Positions 23,301 through 32,100 are shown, numbered from the stretch's first letter. The stretch is 64,000 bases of DNA from Ailurus styani (GCA_002007465.1 LNAC01000276.1:3916443-3980442); one strand, 5' to 3'. Notes: generated by a model not told the origin, from the sequence alone. Translations and numbers: made by a program.

Positions 23301-25507
23301 GCTTCCTGCTCGGCGGGGAGCCTGCTTCCTCCTCTCTCTGCCTGCCTCTCTGCCTACTGGTAATCTCTCTCTCTCTCTGTGTCAAGTAAATAAATAAAAT
23401 CTTAAAAATAAATAAAAACAAAAACCAATGAAGTGCACACTGTAAGTGAGTAAATTCTATAGCATTTGCACTATACCTCAATTAAAAAAAGAAATCTCAC
23501 TGTGGGGAGCCTGGCTGGCTCAGTGGGTAGAGCATGTGACTCTTGATCTTGGGTTTGTAAGTTTGAGCCCCACGTTGGATGCAGAGATTACTTAAAAATA
23601 AGATCTTTTTAAAAAAAGTCTCAGTGGTTTAAAAAAAAAAAAAGGCTGGGTGCAAACACTCCAACAATCTGTTTTGGATCCTTAGAGATAACCGGTTCTA
23701 CTCTGTCTCAGATTGGTGTCATTTTCTTTGGTTTAAAACCTAGTTTTCTGAAATTCTCTGGAAGGAAGCCACGTAGTGTATTTGGTTGCTCAGGGCAGCT
23801 TTAAGAGTGTGCCTTACTCTGGTTCTTTCTGAATTCCGACAGAGATCATTTTAACACAAGTTTCAATTTTAATTCACGCAGCACCTGCACAACTCTGTAC
23901 TCCTTCCAGCCCTCCTGACAGAGCTACTTGTAAGGTGGTGAAAACCAAGCCTATTTGTTAGATGGGAACAATGCAGGCCAAAGACTTTCTCCTGGCCTGA
24001 AGGACAAAAACGGTCTTAAAAAACTCAATCTGTAAGTAAGTTCTCTACACGCTCAGGCCTCCAGCAGCAGTAAGTACAAGCGATACCTTTAATATATCTC
24101 TTGGTCGTCCTCTTGCTCGTGGCTTCCAATGCGACGCCAATTTCATCAGGATCCAGCCCTTCTTCCTTAACCGCCTATTAAGAAGAGATGAAACTTTACA
24201 ACACTGTGGAGAGCTGCAGGGCACACACTGTTCTGTTAAGTAACAACCTCCCCAGCAAACAAAGTCAGACACTTCCTTGCAAAGAGGAACAACTCCGGTC
24301 CTGCTATCTGGGCTGTGAGCCCAAAAGACACAGGATGAACCTAGCACAACTTGGTTCTCTCTGGGCCCTAGGCCCAAAAGACAAAGGGCTGTGTGAGCTG
24401 GGGTTCCAGGGTGCCGGTGAATGTCCAGTTCCAAAATGGCCCTTAAGCCAGAAATTGCCCAACCCTCCACTCTAATAACGGTAAGCGCAACAGGACACTG
24501 CGCTAGGTCCACTACCCCATAAAGGCTGAGTGATGTGCCACACGCCACGTTTGACATCTGGGGAGCAAACCCAGCAGACAGACTGGGTGGTGTGTGTGTG
24601 TGGGGGGGTGGAGGGTTGCTCAGAGCCTTCCTCCTGACTGGCACAGGACCGGGCACTCAACGGTAAACTCAGGCTCTGCAACGAGCTTGCTCTAGTTGGA
24701 GAGACAGCAATCCCTCCGTACTCAATGTGGGGTTGAGTGCAGCCAGGTGGGGCATAAACACGGAACAGGACAGAAGCAGGGAGGTGGAGCAACACTTGAG
24801 GAAGCACGCTGGCGAGACATCTCAGGTAGAGCGAGAAAGACTCCAAGGCACCAGCCAGGAGAAACCCTGGAAGAAGAGTGCTGGCGGGGAGGGCATGACA
24901 AGAGCGAAAGTCCTGGAGTGGGAACAAGCAGAACACTCCTCTCTTTAAGATCTCAAAGGCTCTTCACTCCTCCGTTCCCCAGGGGAGGAAACTGAGGCGC
25001 AGGGAGAAGAAGGCGCCTATCCAAGGTCACAGAACAGAATCTCGAGCGGAGCCCGGAAGAAGTCCAGGCGGCCACCCGGCGGCTAAAAGGACGCCCTTTC
25101 AGCGCTCTTGCGGCGACCAGCTGGAAGGAAGCAAGGCACAGAGAGGGGCGGTGACGGGCCAAGGTCACACAGCCGGGCGCCCTGGTCCCCGCGGGCTCGG
25201 GCCGGGGTCGGTCACAGGGGGGAATGGTGGAGGGGGGCCCGCGTCCGGGAATCGCGGTGACAGGCCGGCTCGGAGGCGCGCCCCCGCCTCCAGCTCCAAC
25301 CCGGGACGCTAGGCGCCTCACCTTCTTCAGCCGCTCCATCAAGACGCTCTTGTTGCCGCCCGTGTCCAGATTCCGCTTCTTCAGCTCCGCCCGCAGGTCT
25401 ATCACCCGCAAGTCACTCAGCCTCCGCGTCCCGGCCTCCGAGGCACCCGATCCGACAGCGGCTGTGCCAGAACCCGACTCGCCGGACCCCGCCAGAGTCT
25501 CCGCCAT
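981..25507 (-). CDS. SAFB: Scaffold attachment factor B family gene, minus strand, 3'-partial: SAFB2-type N terminus joined to SAFB-type C terminus
   Basis: Nuclear protein that binds scaffold/matrix attachment DNA and RNA; the family acts in transcriptional repression (including as an estrogen-receptor corepressor), splicing and stress bodies. Sixteen coding exons join in frame: 25322-25507, 24087-24174, 20360-20424, 20073-20276, 18500-18562, 17637-17664, 16213-16723, 15736-15785, 15101-15201, 10482-10631, 10279-10391, 7756-7886, 6517-6608, 3824-3960, 2056-2346 and 981-1121. They give 783 complete codons and stop in phase 2, so the Gly-rich tail and stop lie left of base 1. Domains: SAP about residues 30-62, acidic region about 63-400, RRM about 407-485 (RNP2 LWVSGL, RNP1 CYGFVTM), then Lys/Glu and Arg/Glu helices. 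Residues 1-211 resemble SAFB2, 212-381 are shared by both paralogs, and 382 onward resemble SAFB. The symbol follows the C-terminal majority. Exon calls are firm; the chimeric reading depends on remembered human sequences. Confidence 0.88.
2023..2166 (-). repeat. Identical inverted tract at the end of exon 15, left copy
   Basis: 144 bp identical by eye to 56585-56728 in inverted orientation (coordinates sum to 58751). It covers the last 111 nt of exon 15 and the first 33 nt of the following intron, after which both sides diverge completely. Confidence 0.85.
2056..2346 (-). CDS. SAFB: Minus gene exon 15, Arg/Glu-rich helix (SAFB-type)
   Basis: 291 nt, the same length and phases as plus exon 15. 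A long run of [29 protein letters not shown] and [19 protein letters not shown] sequence predicts a single charged helix or coiled coil. The first two-thirds are SAFB-specific. The last 111 nt of the exon plus 33 nt of intron are identical to the plus gene. Intron 15 is 1122-2055. Confidence 0.93.
3581..3640 (+). mobile_element. CAN-SINE head fragment
   Basis: Starts 'gggcgcctgggtggctcag', the tRNA-derived head of carnivoran SINEs; truncated after about 60 bases in intron 14 of the minus gene. Confidence 0.85.
3824..3960 (-). CDS. SAFB: Minus gene exon 14 (SAFB-type)
   Basis: 137 nt. Encodes [20 protein letters not shown], then [20 protein letters not shown] and ETERR, opening the Arg/Glu helix. 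It is 30 nt longer than the plus partner, which reads [15 protein letters not shown] sequence instead. Acceptor AAACAG, donor GTGAGT. Intron 14 (2347-3823) has a CAN-SINE head fragment at 3581-3640. Confidence 0.92.
6517..6608 (-). CDS. SAFB: Minus gene exon 13 (SAFB-type)
   Basis: 92 nt. Encodes (G)[19 protein letters not shown] and [25 protein letters not shown] and TTSRSKER are SAFB forms, against GTERTVV, KGVPVIS and TSGSKER in the plus gene. Acceptor CCGAAG, donor GTAAGT. Intron 13 is 3961-6516; apart from short homopolymer runs I see nothing certain in it. A (TG)n tract lies just upstream, in intron 12. Confidence 0.92.
6699..6741. repeat. (TG)n followed by (TCTG)n microsatellite
   Basis: About 15 TG units and then three TCTG-like units, in intron 12 of the minus gene 90 bp before exon 13. 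Confidence 0.95.
7756..7886 (-). CDS. SAFB: Minus gene exon 12, Lys/Glu-rich segment (SAFB-type)
   Basis: 131 nt, from acceptor AAATAG to donor GTGAGC. Encodes [20 protein letters not shown], then [20 protein letters not shown] and TKS. This Lys/Glu block carries the nuclear localisation region in the family and is SAFB-type; the plus gene has a distinct [16 protein letters not shown] block. Intron 12 is 6609-7755 and contains a G-rich run at about 7329. Confidence 0.92.
8695..8888 (-). mobile_element. CAN-SINE, reverse
   Basis: A T-rich tail, 'gactttatttatttgacag', and the head complement 'gagccacccaggtgcccc' mark a near full-length copy in intron 11 of the minus gene. Confidence 0.9.
10279..10391 (-). 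CDS. SAFB: Minus gene exon 11 (SAFB-type)
   Basis: 113 nt. Encodes [20 protein letters not shown] and [17 protein letters not shown], and leaves in phase 2 at donor GTAAAG. It is 30 nt longer than the plus partner, and [18 protein letters not shown] is a SAFB signature. Reading on through the donor meets TAA at once, which supports the splice call. Intron 11 (7887-10278) holds a reverse CAN-SINE at 8695-8888. Confidence 0.92.
10482..10631 (-). CDS. SAFB: Minus gene exon 10, RRM core (SAFB-type)
   Basis: 150 nt, 50 codons, phase 0 to 0. [20 protein letters not shown] begins the exon, with RNP1 at CYGFVTM, followed by [20 protein letters not shown] and [20 protein letters not shown] and GRMISVEK are SAFB-type; the plus gene has [13 protein letters not shown] and GKTISVEK. 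The acceptor is CGCGAAG, a weaker AAG site behind a pyrimidine tract. The next intron is only 90 nt (10392-10481). Confidence 0.93.
10840..11020 (-). mobile_element. CAN-SINE, reverse, with target-site duplication
   Basis: Near full-length copy flanked by 'aatacaagcgct' and 'aatacaagtgct', a target-site duplication with one mismatch. Confidence 0.9.
11307..11334. repeat. (AC)14 microsatellite
   Basis: Uninterrupted AC repeat in intron 9 of the minus gene. Confidence 0.95.
11830..13260 (+). mobile_element. Old L1/HAL1-like ORF1-region remnant
   Basis: 'atgttcaagaagttggagaa', 'gagagaacttgaagacaaag' and the run 'aacctggaatactgcaccc' in spaced order resemble the HAL1/L1M ORF1 region. Reading frames are broken throughout. 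Subfamily and borders are approximate. Confidence 0.55.
15101..15201 (-). CDS. SAFB: Minus gene exon 9, start of the RRM (SAFB-type)
   Basis: 101 nt (104 if the upstream AG is used). Encodes [18 protein letters not shown] and then [16 protein letters not shown], the first strand (RNP2 LWVSGL) and first helix of the RRM. The Leu in NLWVSGL fits SAFB; the plus gene has NFWVSGL. The acceptor is a CAGCAG tandem at 15202-15207, and both choices keep frame. Intron 9 (10632-15100) is described separately. Confidence 0.92.
15736..15785 (-). CDS. SAFB: Minus gene exon 8 (SAFB-type)
   Basis: 50 nt. Encodes (S)[16 protein letters not shown] plus one base. The plus-strand partner of equal length reads (S)[32 protein letters not shown] is the SAFB version in my memory of human SAFB, so the switch from SAFB2-type to SAFB-type lies within or next to exon 7. 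Acceptor CTCTAG, donor GTATGA. Intron 8 is 15202-15735. Confidence 0.92.
16073..16942 (-). repeat. Near-identical inverted repeat spanning exon 7, left copy
   Basis: Pairs with 47847-48716 in inverted orientation (left plus right coordinate equals 64789). By eye I found one mismatch, 16918 against 47871. It covers all of exon 7, 140 bp of intron 7 and about 219 bp of intron 6. Outside it, the introns fall abruptly to roughly 75-80% similarity (intron 6) or lower (intron 7). Confidence 0.9.
16213..16723 (-). CDS. Minus gene exon 7, shared acidic exon identical to plus exon 7
   Basis: 511 nt, phase 1 in and phase 2 out. It starts [19 protein letters not shown] and ends GADQKM before the split Ser. 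It contains a putative SUMO-type VKREP motif ([11 protein letters not shown]), which is a family feature. The translation is identical to plus exon 7 in the coding frame, and the antisense frames match too, so the two DNA copies look the same over the whole exon. It cannot be assigned to SAFB or SAFB2. Intron 7 is 15786-16212. Confidence 0.95.
17637..17664 (-). CDS. SAFB2: Minus gene exon 6 (SAFB2-type microexon)
   Basis: 28-nt exon encoding DIEEPLLEP plus one base of the next Glu codon. The plus gene has a 28-nt partner encoding EIEEPSLEP. Acceptor AAACAG, donor GTACTG. Intron 6 (16724-17636) aligns to plus intron 6 along its length. It looks roughly 75-80% similar by eye up to 16942, and then almost identical into exon 7. 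Confidence 0.9.
18500..18562 (-). CDS. SAFB2: Minus gene exon 5 (SAFB2-type)
   Basis: 63 nt, 21 codons: [20 protein letters not shown] and one more Pro. Same length and phase as plus exon 5 ([20 protein letters not shown] and Gln). DGEGF and SLDFKV are SAFB2-like. Acceptor TTTCAG, donor GTAAGT. Intron 5 is 17665-18499, unique sequence by eye. Confidence 0.92.
20073..20276 (-). CDS. SAFB2: Minus gene exon 4, acidic region (SAFB2-type)
   Basis: 204 nt, 68 codons, phase 0 to 0. It starts [19 protein letters not shown], contains [12 protein letters not shown] and [11 protein letters not shown], and ends [15 protein letters not shown] and SKEYVAAQL are SAFB2 signatures. The exon ends at GCT before GTAGGTAAC, where two GT donors lie 4 nt apart; only the first keeps the frame into exon 5. 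Intron 4 (18563-20072) holds no recognisable repeat of note. Confidence 0.92.
20360..20424 (-). CDS. SAFB2: Minus gene exon 3 (SAFB2-type)
   Basis: 65 nt, the same length and phases as plus exon 3. Encodes (G)[21 protein letters not shown], an acidic segment. Acceptor CATTAG, donor GTATGT. The following intron is only 83 nt (20277-20359); the matching plus-gene intron is 82 nt. Confidence 0.92.
20636..20840 (+). mobile_element. MER5-like (hAT-Charlie) DNA transposon remnant
   Basis: 'ggcaatgactggaagcattt', 'agtgaccagggatgctg' and 'acaggacagcgccctgcc' are recognisable from the MER5A family consensus. Non-autonomous and non-coding. Confidence 0.6.
22969..23155 (+). mobile_element. CAN-SINE, forward, ending at a single N
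   Basis: Head, body and 'aaataaataaatgagatctta' tail are present; the copy runs into N at 23156. See the linked assembly note. Confidence 0.85.
23157..23404 (+). mobile_element. Duplicated CAN-SINE tail (23157-23224) and second forward CAN-SINE (23226-23404)
   Basis: 23157-23224 repeats 23087-23155 almost exactly and is bounded by N at 23156 and 23225. The second SINE starts abruptly at 'tggctcagtgg', missing its first bases. The pattern looks like an assembly join. Confidence 0.75.
23504..23620 (+). mobile_element. Older, diverged CAN-SINE
   Basis: 'gggagcctggctggctcag' with a tRNA-like stretch and an A-rich end; more diverged than the other copies. Confidence 0.7.
24087..24174 (-). CDS. 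SAFB2: Minus gene exon 2 (SAFB2-type)
   Basis: 88 nt, entered in phase 0 and left in phase 1. Encodes [19 protein letters not shown] and about ten more basic residues. The paralogous exon in the plus gene reads [19 protein letters not shown], so this copy is clearly SAFB2-type (human AVKEEGQDPDEIGIELEAT from memory). Donor GTATCG. Intron 2 (20425-24086) is described separately. Confidence 0.92.
24955..25060. mobile_element. MIR-like SINE fragment
   Basis: 'gaggaaactgaggcgcaggg' with 'ccaaggtcacagaac' is the usual MIR core pattern. Confidence 0.5.
25322..25507 (-). CDS. SAFB2: Minus gene exon 1: start codon and SAP domain (SAFB2-type)
   Basis: Encodes 62 residues from ATG at 25507. They begin [14 protein letters not shown] and end with the SAP helix-extended-helix [19 protein letters not shown]...SVLMERLKK, which binds AT-rich scaffold-attachment [15 protein letters not shown] matches human SAFB2 as I remember it; the plus gene has [12 protein letters not shown]. 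The donor GTGAGG begins at 25321. Intron 1 (24175-25321) is GC-rich near the promoter and carries an MIR-like piece at about 24955-25060. Confidence 0.93.
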
Positions 25508-25567
25508 CCCAGGTCTCACGTCCCCGCCACCCCCTTCCCACACCGCCGGCGGCTGTAGCGGCTCTGA

Positions 25568-25586
25568 GCACAAAATGGCGCCGCCT
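25568..25586 (-). promoter_or_regulatory. YY1-like element, minus-gene side
   Basis: GCACAAAATGGCGCCGCCT reads on the plus strand here, 61 bases upstream of the minus-gene ATG. It is the exact reverse complement of 25906-25924. AAATGGCG resembles the YY1 core found near start sites and in 5' leaders of many housekeeping genes. Binding is inferred, not shown. Confidence 0.5.
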
Positions 25587-25629
25587 AAGAGGAAAACGCA
25601 CTCGCTTCCTCCCGCCCCGCTTTCCGGCC

Positions 25630-25638
25630 GCGCATGCG
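25630..25638. promoter_or_regulatory. NRF1-like core
   Basis: GCGCATGCG, the palindromic core of the NRF1 consensus, sits between the two start sites. Weaker GCGCAGGCG-like sites occur at 25711-25720 and, inverted, at 25779-25788, mirrored about the same centre. Confidence 0.5.
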
Positions 25639-25905
25639 TGCCGGCCATGCCAGCTTTCTTAACAGCACGCGCGCTCGCGCGTCGACCAACCGCACGTTCC
25701 CCACCGCAACGCGCAGGCGCCGTAACTGCAGCACGCATGTGTCACGGCCGTTCGCGGCGGGAGGCTGGCAAGACACAATGCGCCTGCGTATATCCCTCTT
25801 CGCTCTCACCACGCATGTGCAAATGCGACCGGCAGCGTCGGCTCCGCGCCGGGTACGCCTGCGCAGAAGCGAGGCGCGCCAGGGCGGCTGGAGCGGTTCC
25901 CTCGC

Positions 25906-25924
25906 AGGCGGCGCCATTTTGTGC
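25906..25924 (+). promoter_or_regulatory. YY1-like element, plus-gene side
   Basis: AGGCGGCGCCATTTTGTGC lies 65 bases upstream of the plus-gene ATG and is the exact reverse complement of 25568-25586. The mirrored spacing suggests that both halves of the promoter descend from one duplicated start region. Confidence 0.5.
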
Positions 25925-25988
25925 TAGGTGCCCAGATAAAACCGGCCCGGTTCTGTGTGAAGTGGGCGGTGGAGCCAGAGTCCCTGGA

Positions 25989-26177
25989 ATGGCGGAGACT
26001 CTCTCAGGCCTAGGCGATTCGGGTGCGGCGGGCGCAGCGGCTCTGAGCTCTGCCTCGTCGGAGACCGGGACGCGGCGGCTGAGCGACCTGCGGGTGATCG
26101 ATCTGCGGGCGGAGCTGAGGAAACGGAATCTGGACTCGAGCGGCAACAAGAGCGTTTTGATGGAGCGGCTCAAAAAG
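25989..26177 (+). CDS. SAFB: Plus gene exon 1: start codon and SAP domain (SAFB-type)
   Basis: 189 nt, 63 residues from ATG in context [29 protein letters not shown] at the start is the SAFB N terminus as I remember it, then the SAP motif [19 protein letters not shown]...SVLMERLKK. The frame is open far upstream, but no upstream ATG yields a conserved protein. The donor GTGGAG begins at 26178. Intron 1 (26178-29326) starts GC-rich and carries a CAN-SINE at 28498-28683. Confidence 0.94.
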
Positions 26178-29100
26178 GTGGAGCTGGGGCTCTGCGGGGG
26201 CGGGCAGGAGGTGGGAAGGGGGTCCTGGCGGCCGCAACCGGGGTCCCCTGGCCTCGGGGTCCGCCCCCGGCCCCGCGTGGGGCCTGCGTCTGGCCTGGCG
26301 CTCCGGGCTTCTCCCGGCTCCTCTCAGGCCCTGGCGGGAGCTCCCACCCCAGCTCGGCCGGGGCGCGAACCTCAGCGCCGCCCTGGGGAGAGAGGAACGT
26401 CTGGGCGCGAACCGGCGAAGGCGCCGCGGCCTCGCGGTGGAGGGCGGCGGGCACCCGGGCCGAGGGCTCCTGTTTTCCGCACCAGCTCCTGCGCAGAGGG
26501 CCTTCCTCTCAGTGGCCCGCTCCAGCCTCCAGAAATGACGGGAAACCCGGAAGCCCTCATTTCCTGGGCCGGGTGGGGGACTCGGCCAAGGTCACACGGC
26601 CGTGGAGACGAGGCGTCGGGACTGGGACCCAGGCCGACCCGTTTTCTGAGCCCGCGCTGGCGGCGGGGCTTCCTCTGGAGATTCAGATGCTCCTTGGCCC
26701 GTTATGGTCGACGCACTTTGAGGAGGGGGGTCTAGTTTACTGAGCAAACGTGCCAAGAGCGTGTTCAGAGGTTTAAAAAAAAAAAAAAGGCGGTGTGTGG
26801 ATTCGCCAGTCGTGGGTTGGGGAAATTACACGGAACGGGAAGTGCTGTTTGCGATAGCGAGCAGGAACGTAAGAGACGTTGGTAGGGGAACGTGAAGACA
26901 GCTTCAGGACTTCGCCGGGAGGCAAGCGGTCAGGGCGCCCGTTCCTGTGTCTGGCCTCAGGCCTGTGCCGGGTCTCGGCGGCACGGAAGACGTTTAACGC
27001 TCCCGCAGATCGTTTATCCTGTGGAGAGAAGGAAAGATCGTGCTTTCGTGTTGGGATTGAACGAGATTGCATGAAACGGGCTTGGCGTGCTGCCTGGCAC
27101 AGGAAGATACCATCGCTGTCACAGTTCACTTTTCTTCTCTGCACCTCCAGTTGTCATTTGCAAAAAGCAGGACTCTAATCCCTACCGTGAGGGGTTCTGA
27201 GGGATGGGTGTGAAGAGCGTGAGCGGTTAGTTAAACATTTGGGGCCTTCTGCTTCCCTTTTTTCATATTCCTGTTGGTTCCTTTGCTCTTCTCCCATTCA
27301 CCTATTCTCGTCTTGGGACTTCTGTGTGATCTCAGCCTCAGCCACCTCCAGCCCCTGCAGACCGTGTGATTCGTGACTCCTTCCACTCTTCTGGCGCCCA
27401 AACAGCAGAGGACCAGGGCATTAATTATTCCTGATTACTATTAAGGGGAAGTAAGGATTGTTTCTCATTTTCTGAATGAGGAAGCTAGGGCTGGAAAATG
27501 GTGGCTTGATTAGTCCAGAGTCAGTTGGGTTTTTATAACTCAAGCTTGTGTTTGTTTCACTGTGGATACTAGCTTTCTTTACTCAAGTTGGGGCAAGGTA
27601 GTTCATCAACCAAGATGTTCTAGGAAAAATGCTGGAAGGTTGACGGTTGCCACCAGGGCCTCCAGTCAGCAGAGCTGAACTGGGACCTTTTTCCTTTTTA
27701 CTCCGTTTGTAAGACTGCAAAGCTGATAGGATAGCATTGAACCTTCCTGTCAGATTGGTGACCGAAACTGGTATGTGGCTTCAAGGATCCTCTATCACTA
27801 TCATCTTTGAGCCACTTTCCATTTCTTTTCCCCGTTTTCATTTTCTTAGGGGTGGGGTCATAGGACGTAAATATCAGCCTGTATGTTTATCTGCTACTTT
27901 ATCCACGTGAGTCTAGAATTACTGATTTTTTTTTCTCTTTTTATTTCTACCATGTAGTTAGTGTTCCCTTTTTTTGTCATTTTTCCAGAAAGGGCAAATG
28001 AGGAAAAGGCGGAAGGAGCACAAAGAGTAGTTTCCCGAGCTCTGTAAGGATGACTCATAGCCCACAGCGTCCCTAGGGATGATCCTGTAAACACTGCACC
28101 CAGAGGAGCCATATTGAGGGGCAAAATGGTACACCTCCTGTCTGGAGCAGTTCTCTGTTCTCCTAGTGGTATTCCAGAATCCTCTTTTGTCAGGAAGAAT
28201 GGGACGGACTTTCTGGTTGTGCTTTCCTTGATCCCAGAGCATAACTCCCAATTCCTCCTCCTCACCCTGGCTTCGGAGAGAAGAGAGATTATCTTTGTTC
28301 TTGGTACAGATCAGATGTGGAACACCTAACCCCCTTTGCAAATTCAGACTTCCACGCAGAGAAACTCCTGAAGATCTGAAATTTCTGAAACCGTCTGCAA
28401 ATAAAACACTCTATTTGAAGTGGGTTGAAATAGAACTTCTGTTCACAGGATAATGCAGTAACGAGAGAAAGGGTTATCAGTAAAACCTAAAAGTGAGGGG
28501 CGCCTGGGTGGCTCAGTGGGTTAAAGCCTCTGCCTTCGGTTCAGGTCATGATCTCAGGGTCCTCTGAGAGATCCACATGCATCGGGCTCTCTGCTCAGCA
28601 GGGAGCCTGCTTCCTCCTCTCTCTCTGCCTGCCTCTGCCTACTTGTGATCTTTTTATGTCAAATAAATAAAAAAAATCTTAAAAAAAACAAAAACCTAAA
28701 AGCAAAGCCCAGGATCCAAGGATATCATGATGACATGCTCAGTAACCATTTGCTGTGCACCTCCTTGGTGCTACGGCGCTGTGCTGAACGTGGGTGTGGG
28801 CTGTTTCAAGGGAATGATGAGCTCTTGGGTGGGAGGTGGGGCTTGCCAAGAGATCATTATAATTCTGTACCCTATCAGGTAGGTCCCCTACTGGTTAAGA
28901 GCAAGATCTTTGGAGTCGGTCATAGATGTGAGTGATCTGATGAGGTAGTACGGGTCATGTCCAGTCCCATGCCACACACAGTACCATCTCAGCCGAGTGA
29001 GTATTCTCTCCAGAAAGTGCCAAGTGTAGGCATGGCATGGAGAGGGAGTCACAGAGGGTCGAACAACACATTGCTGGGTGAAGTCATAGAAAAAGAGTGT

Positions 29101-32100
29101 GTTTTTTCCTTTTTGAGTTCCCTTGGGTCCAGGATTAGGATGAATTAGATTGTGGTGATGTTAGTACCAAGAAATAAGATGACTCAAAAGCCATTGTTCC
29201 AAGGGAGAGCAAAACAGCAAATGGGTAGGGGGAGGCCCTTTCCAGATCAGCAACCTGAAGTTTTTGTGAAAGTCAAGTCTGTGTGCTGCTTTTTTGGTAA
29301 ACCTTTTTTTTTAACCTTCTCTTTAGGCAATTGAAGATGAAGGGGGTAATCCTGATGAAATTGAAATTACCTCCGAAGGAAACAAGAAGACATCAAAGAG
29401 ATCCAGCAAAGGTATGAAGGATTTTATAAGCACTGCTAATGTTTAGAACTTCCTTCACAGTTGTTTTCTTTGCTAACGAGCCTGTTTACTTGGCTGTGTT
29501 TGGGGTCTGTGAACTAACTACCCTGTGAATCCAAAGGGCCTGGAATGAAGCTTTGCCTTTTTTTAAAGATCCCTCTAGTGTATTTTGTTTTTCTGGTACT
29601 CAGGAATTCAGACAGGTTGGAAGGGACGTTTACATATTGGTTCATTAGGTCTCTCAGTAGCCCTTGTTTATCCAGAATTTTAACCTTCTTTACGTTAAGA
29701 GTATTTAGGATTGCTTGGGTCTCCTATTTCTCTGACTTGCGGAATAGAACTCCTTTTTTAAATACCACCTGGCCGAAACAGAGTTGTCAGTTTCACAGAC
29801 ATTGCTTTTAAAATTGCCTAGTGCATAAATGCTGCATTCCACATGGCATTAGTGATCTTCACCATCTGACCGAAATTTCCATTTCCCTCTTCTCCTCTTC
29901 AGCCTTCCTCTACTGCATCCTGGGCTTTAGTCAGGTGCCAAAGATGTGCTTCCCTGTCTTGGTCCTCTTTTGCCTAAGCTTATATTCTCTGCCTACCCCT
30001 CTCCCCATGTGTCTGCAATCAAGTCCTTGTTCATCAACAGACGACTTGTGATCCCACCAGTAGCAACTCCTCCCACCTTCAGCCCTCTGCACAGTAATGA
30101 CCTGGTTCCTTAGACCTTGCTTTTTTTTTTTTTTTTAAGATTTTATTTATTTGTCAGAGAGTGTCTGCCAGCAAGTGCACAAGCAAGAGGAGTGGCAGGC
30201 AGAGGGAGAAGCAGGTTTTCCGCTGAGAGGAGCCCAGTGTGGGACTCGATCCCAGGACCCTGGATCATGACCTGAGCCAGAGGCAGATGCTTAACCAACT
30301 GAGCCACCCAGGCACCCCCCTTAGACCTTGCTTTAATGTTAATGTCAGTCTGCCCCCATGTTAATGAGATTGTTAATGACAGGGACTTTGTCTTCTTTTT
30401 TAGTACTTACTAGTAATTTCATTCAGTAATATTCAACTATTGTTTTAAGAAAAAATAAGCTAAAACTGGGCATTTGAACTGTTCTAAAAGTTCTCTTGGT
30501 AATTGGTGGCTTTGTTGCTCAGACCCCAAAACAAAATGAAATATTCATATTACCCGGCCAGTGGTGAAGAATTGGGTTTGAAATGTCCACGAGGCAGGGA
30601 CCAAGGTCAGCCACACTGTGTGGTGTAAACCCTTGGACAACAGTAGTCAGGCGACCTCACTTTGGAATGAAGTCACTTCTGTGGTCCATAGTACATTGTG
30701 CATTTTTGGCTTTGCCCAAATAAATGTCTTTGCCAGGGTAAAGAGTACTGGAAAATCACAGAAGGTTAGTCATACTTGTGGAAAATAGAGCCTGTTGGAC
30801 CTCCTTTCATGTTTTTTCTTTTTCATAAAAAAAGAAATACTTGTATTAAGTGTTTTGTTTTTTATTTTATTTTTAAAGATTTTCATTTGTCAGAGAGAGT
30901 ACAAGCAGGCAGAGTGGCAGGCAGAGGCAGAGGGAGAAGCAGGCTCCCTGCCGAGCAAGGAGCCCAATGCAGGACTCGATCCCAGGACCCTGGGATCATG
31001 ACCTGAGCCGAAGGCAGCTGCTTAACAACTGAGCCACCCAGACATCCCAGTGTTTTGTTTTTTAAATATAGGTAGGCATTAAGTAAAACGTAGAAGCCCC
31101 TTTTTCCCAGTAAGGAGGTAAGCCATTATTAGAAGGTTGGGCATACTTTCCCAGACTTTTCTGTGTGTATGCAGTGTTTTAAAAATAAATGTATAGAGAG
31201 GTTCCTGGGTGGCTCAGTTGGTGAAGCATCTCGCTTTGGCTCAGGTCATGATCCCAGGGTCCTGGGATTGAGTCCTGCGTCTTTGGGCTCCTTGCTCAGG
31301 GGGATCCTGCTTCTCCTTCTGCCTCTACTGCTCCCCCTGCTTGGCATGGGTGCGCGCACGCACACGCGCACTCTTTCTTTCTCAAATGAGTAAGTAAATA
31401 AAATCTTTTAAAAAGTAAATATGTAAAGTTGTGTATACAGCCATGCACATATATTTTCTTAAGGAAGTAGGTGTTAGTTTACAAAATATTTTTTTTTTAA
31501 GATTTTTTTTATTTATTTATTTGACAGAGAGAGAGAGAGAGATCACAAGTAGGCAGAGAGGCAGGCAGAGAGAGAGGAGGAAGCAGGCTCCCTGCCGAGC
31601 AGAAAGCCCGATGTGGGCCTCGATCCCAGGACCCTGAGATCATGACCTGAGCCGAAGGCAGAGGCTTTAAACCGCTGAGCCACCCAGGTGCCCTACAAAA
31701 TATTTTTTAGAGTGTTGCTTTTACTTACAACGTTAAGGACATATTTCCATAGTGCCTGCAAGTCAAAAAGACCTTATTCTTTTTTAAACAGTTTAATTGT
31801 AACTTTTCTTATCCGTGTACCACAGTTTAGCTCATCAGTCTCCTTTGTTATTAAACTGTTGAGATTTTTTCCAGTTTCGACTTGGCATTTCCAGTTTTCA
31901 GTGCTGCCATGAACCAGAAATGTCTCTGTGTAAAGAAATATATTTTTTGATAACTCTTTTTTAATATTTTATTTGAGAGAGTGAGCGAGAGAACATGAGC
32001 GGGGGGGAAGGGCAGAAGCAAAGAGAGAAGCAGGCTCCTAGCTGAGCAGTGCGTCCTATGCAGGACTCGATCCCCAGGACCCTTGGATCATGACCTGAAT

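Larger units (their letters stand above)
20425..24086 (-). other. Intron 2 of the minus gene
   Basis: A 3.7-kb intron with an MER5-like DNA transposon piece (about 20636-20840), a cluster of forward CAN-SINEs (22969-23404) broken by two single N bases, and an older SINE (23504-23620). The rest is AT-rich and unrecognised. Confidence 0.6.
25040..26720. promoter_or_regulatory. Bidirectional CpG-island promoter shared by the two SAFB-family genes
   Basis: Dense CpG and GC-rich sequence covers both first exons and the 481 bases between the two start codons (25507 and 25989). No TATA box was seen at a sensible distance. NRF1-like and YY1-like elements occur on both sides, which is typical of broad housekeeping promoters. 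Human SAFB and SAFB2 are known to share a bidirectional promoter; here the inner interval appears inverted relative to the flanking C-terminal exons. Confidence 0.85.

Noticed and set aside
23504..23620. tRNA-like sequence
   Set aside because: It is the tRNA-derived head of a CAN-SINE. It has an A-rich SINE tail and is too diverged for a working cloverleaf.
25224..26735. A 503-codon open frame through the promoter and exon 1 of the plus gene
   Set aside because: Only the part from 25989 to 26177 is conserved protein. The rest is CpG-island sequence upstream of the true ATG and intron 1 beyond the donor; long open frames are expected in GC-rich DNA.
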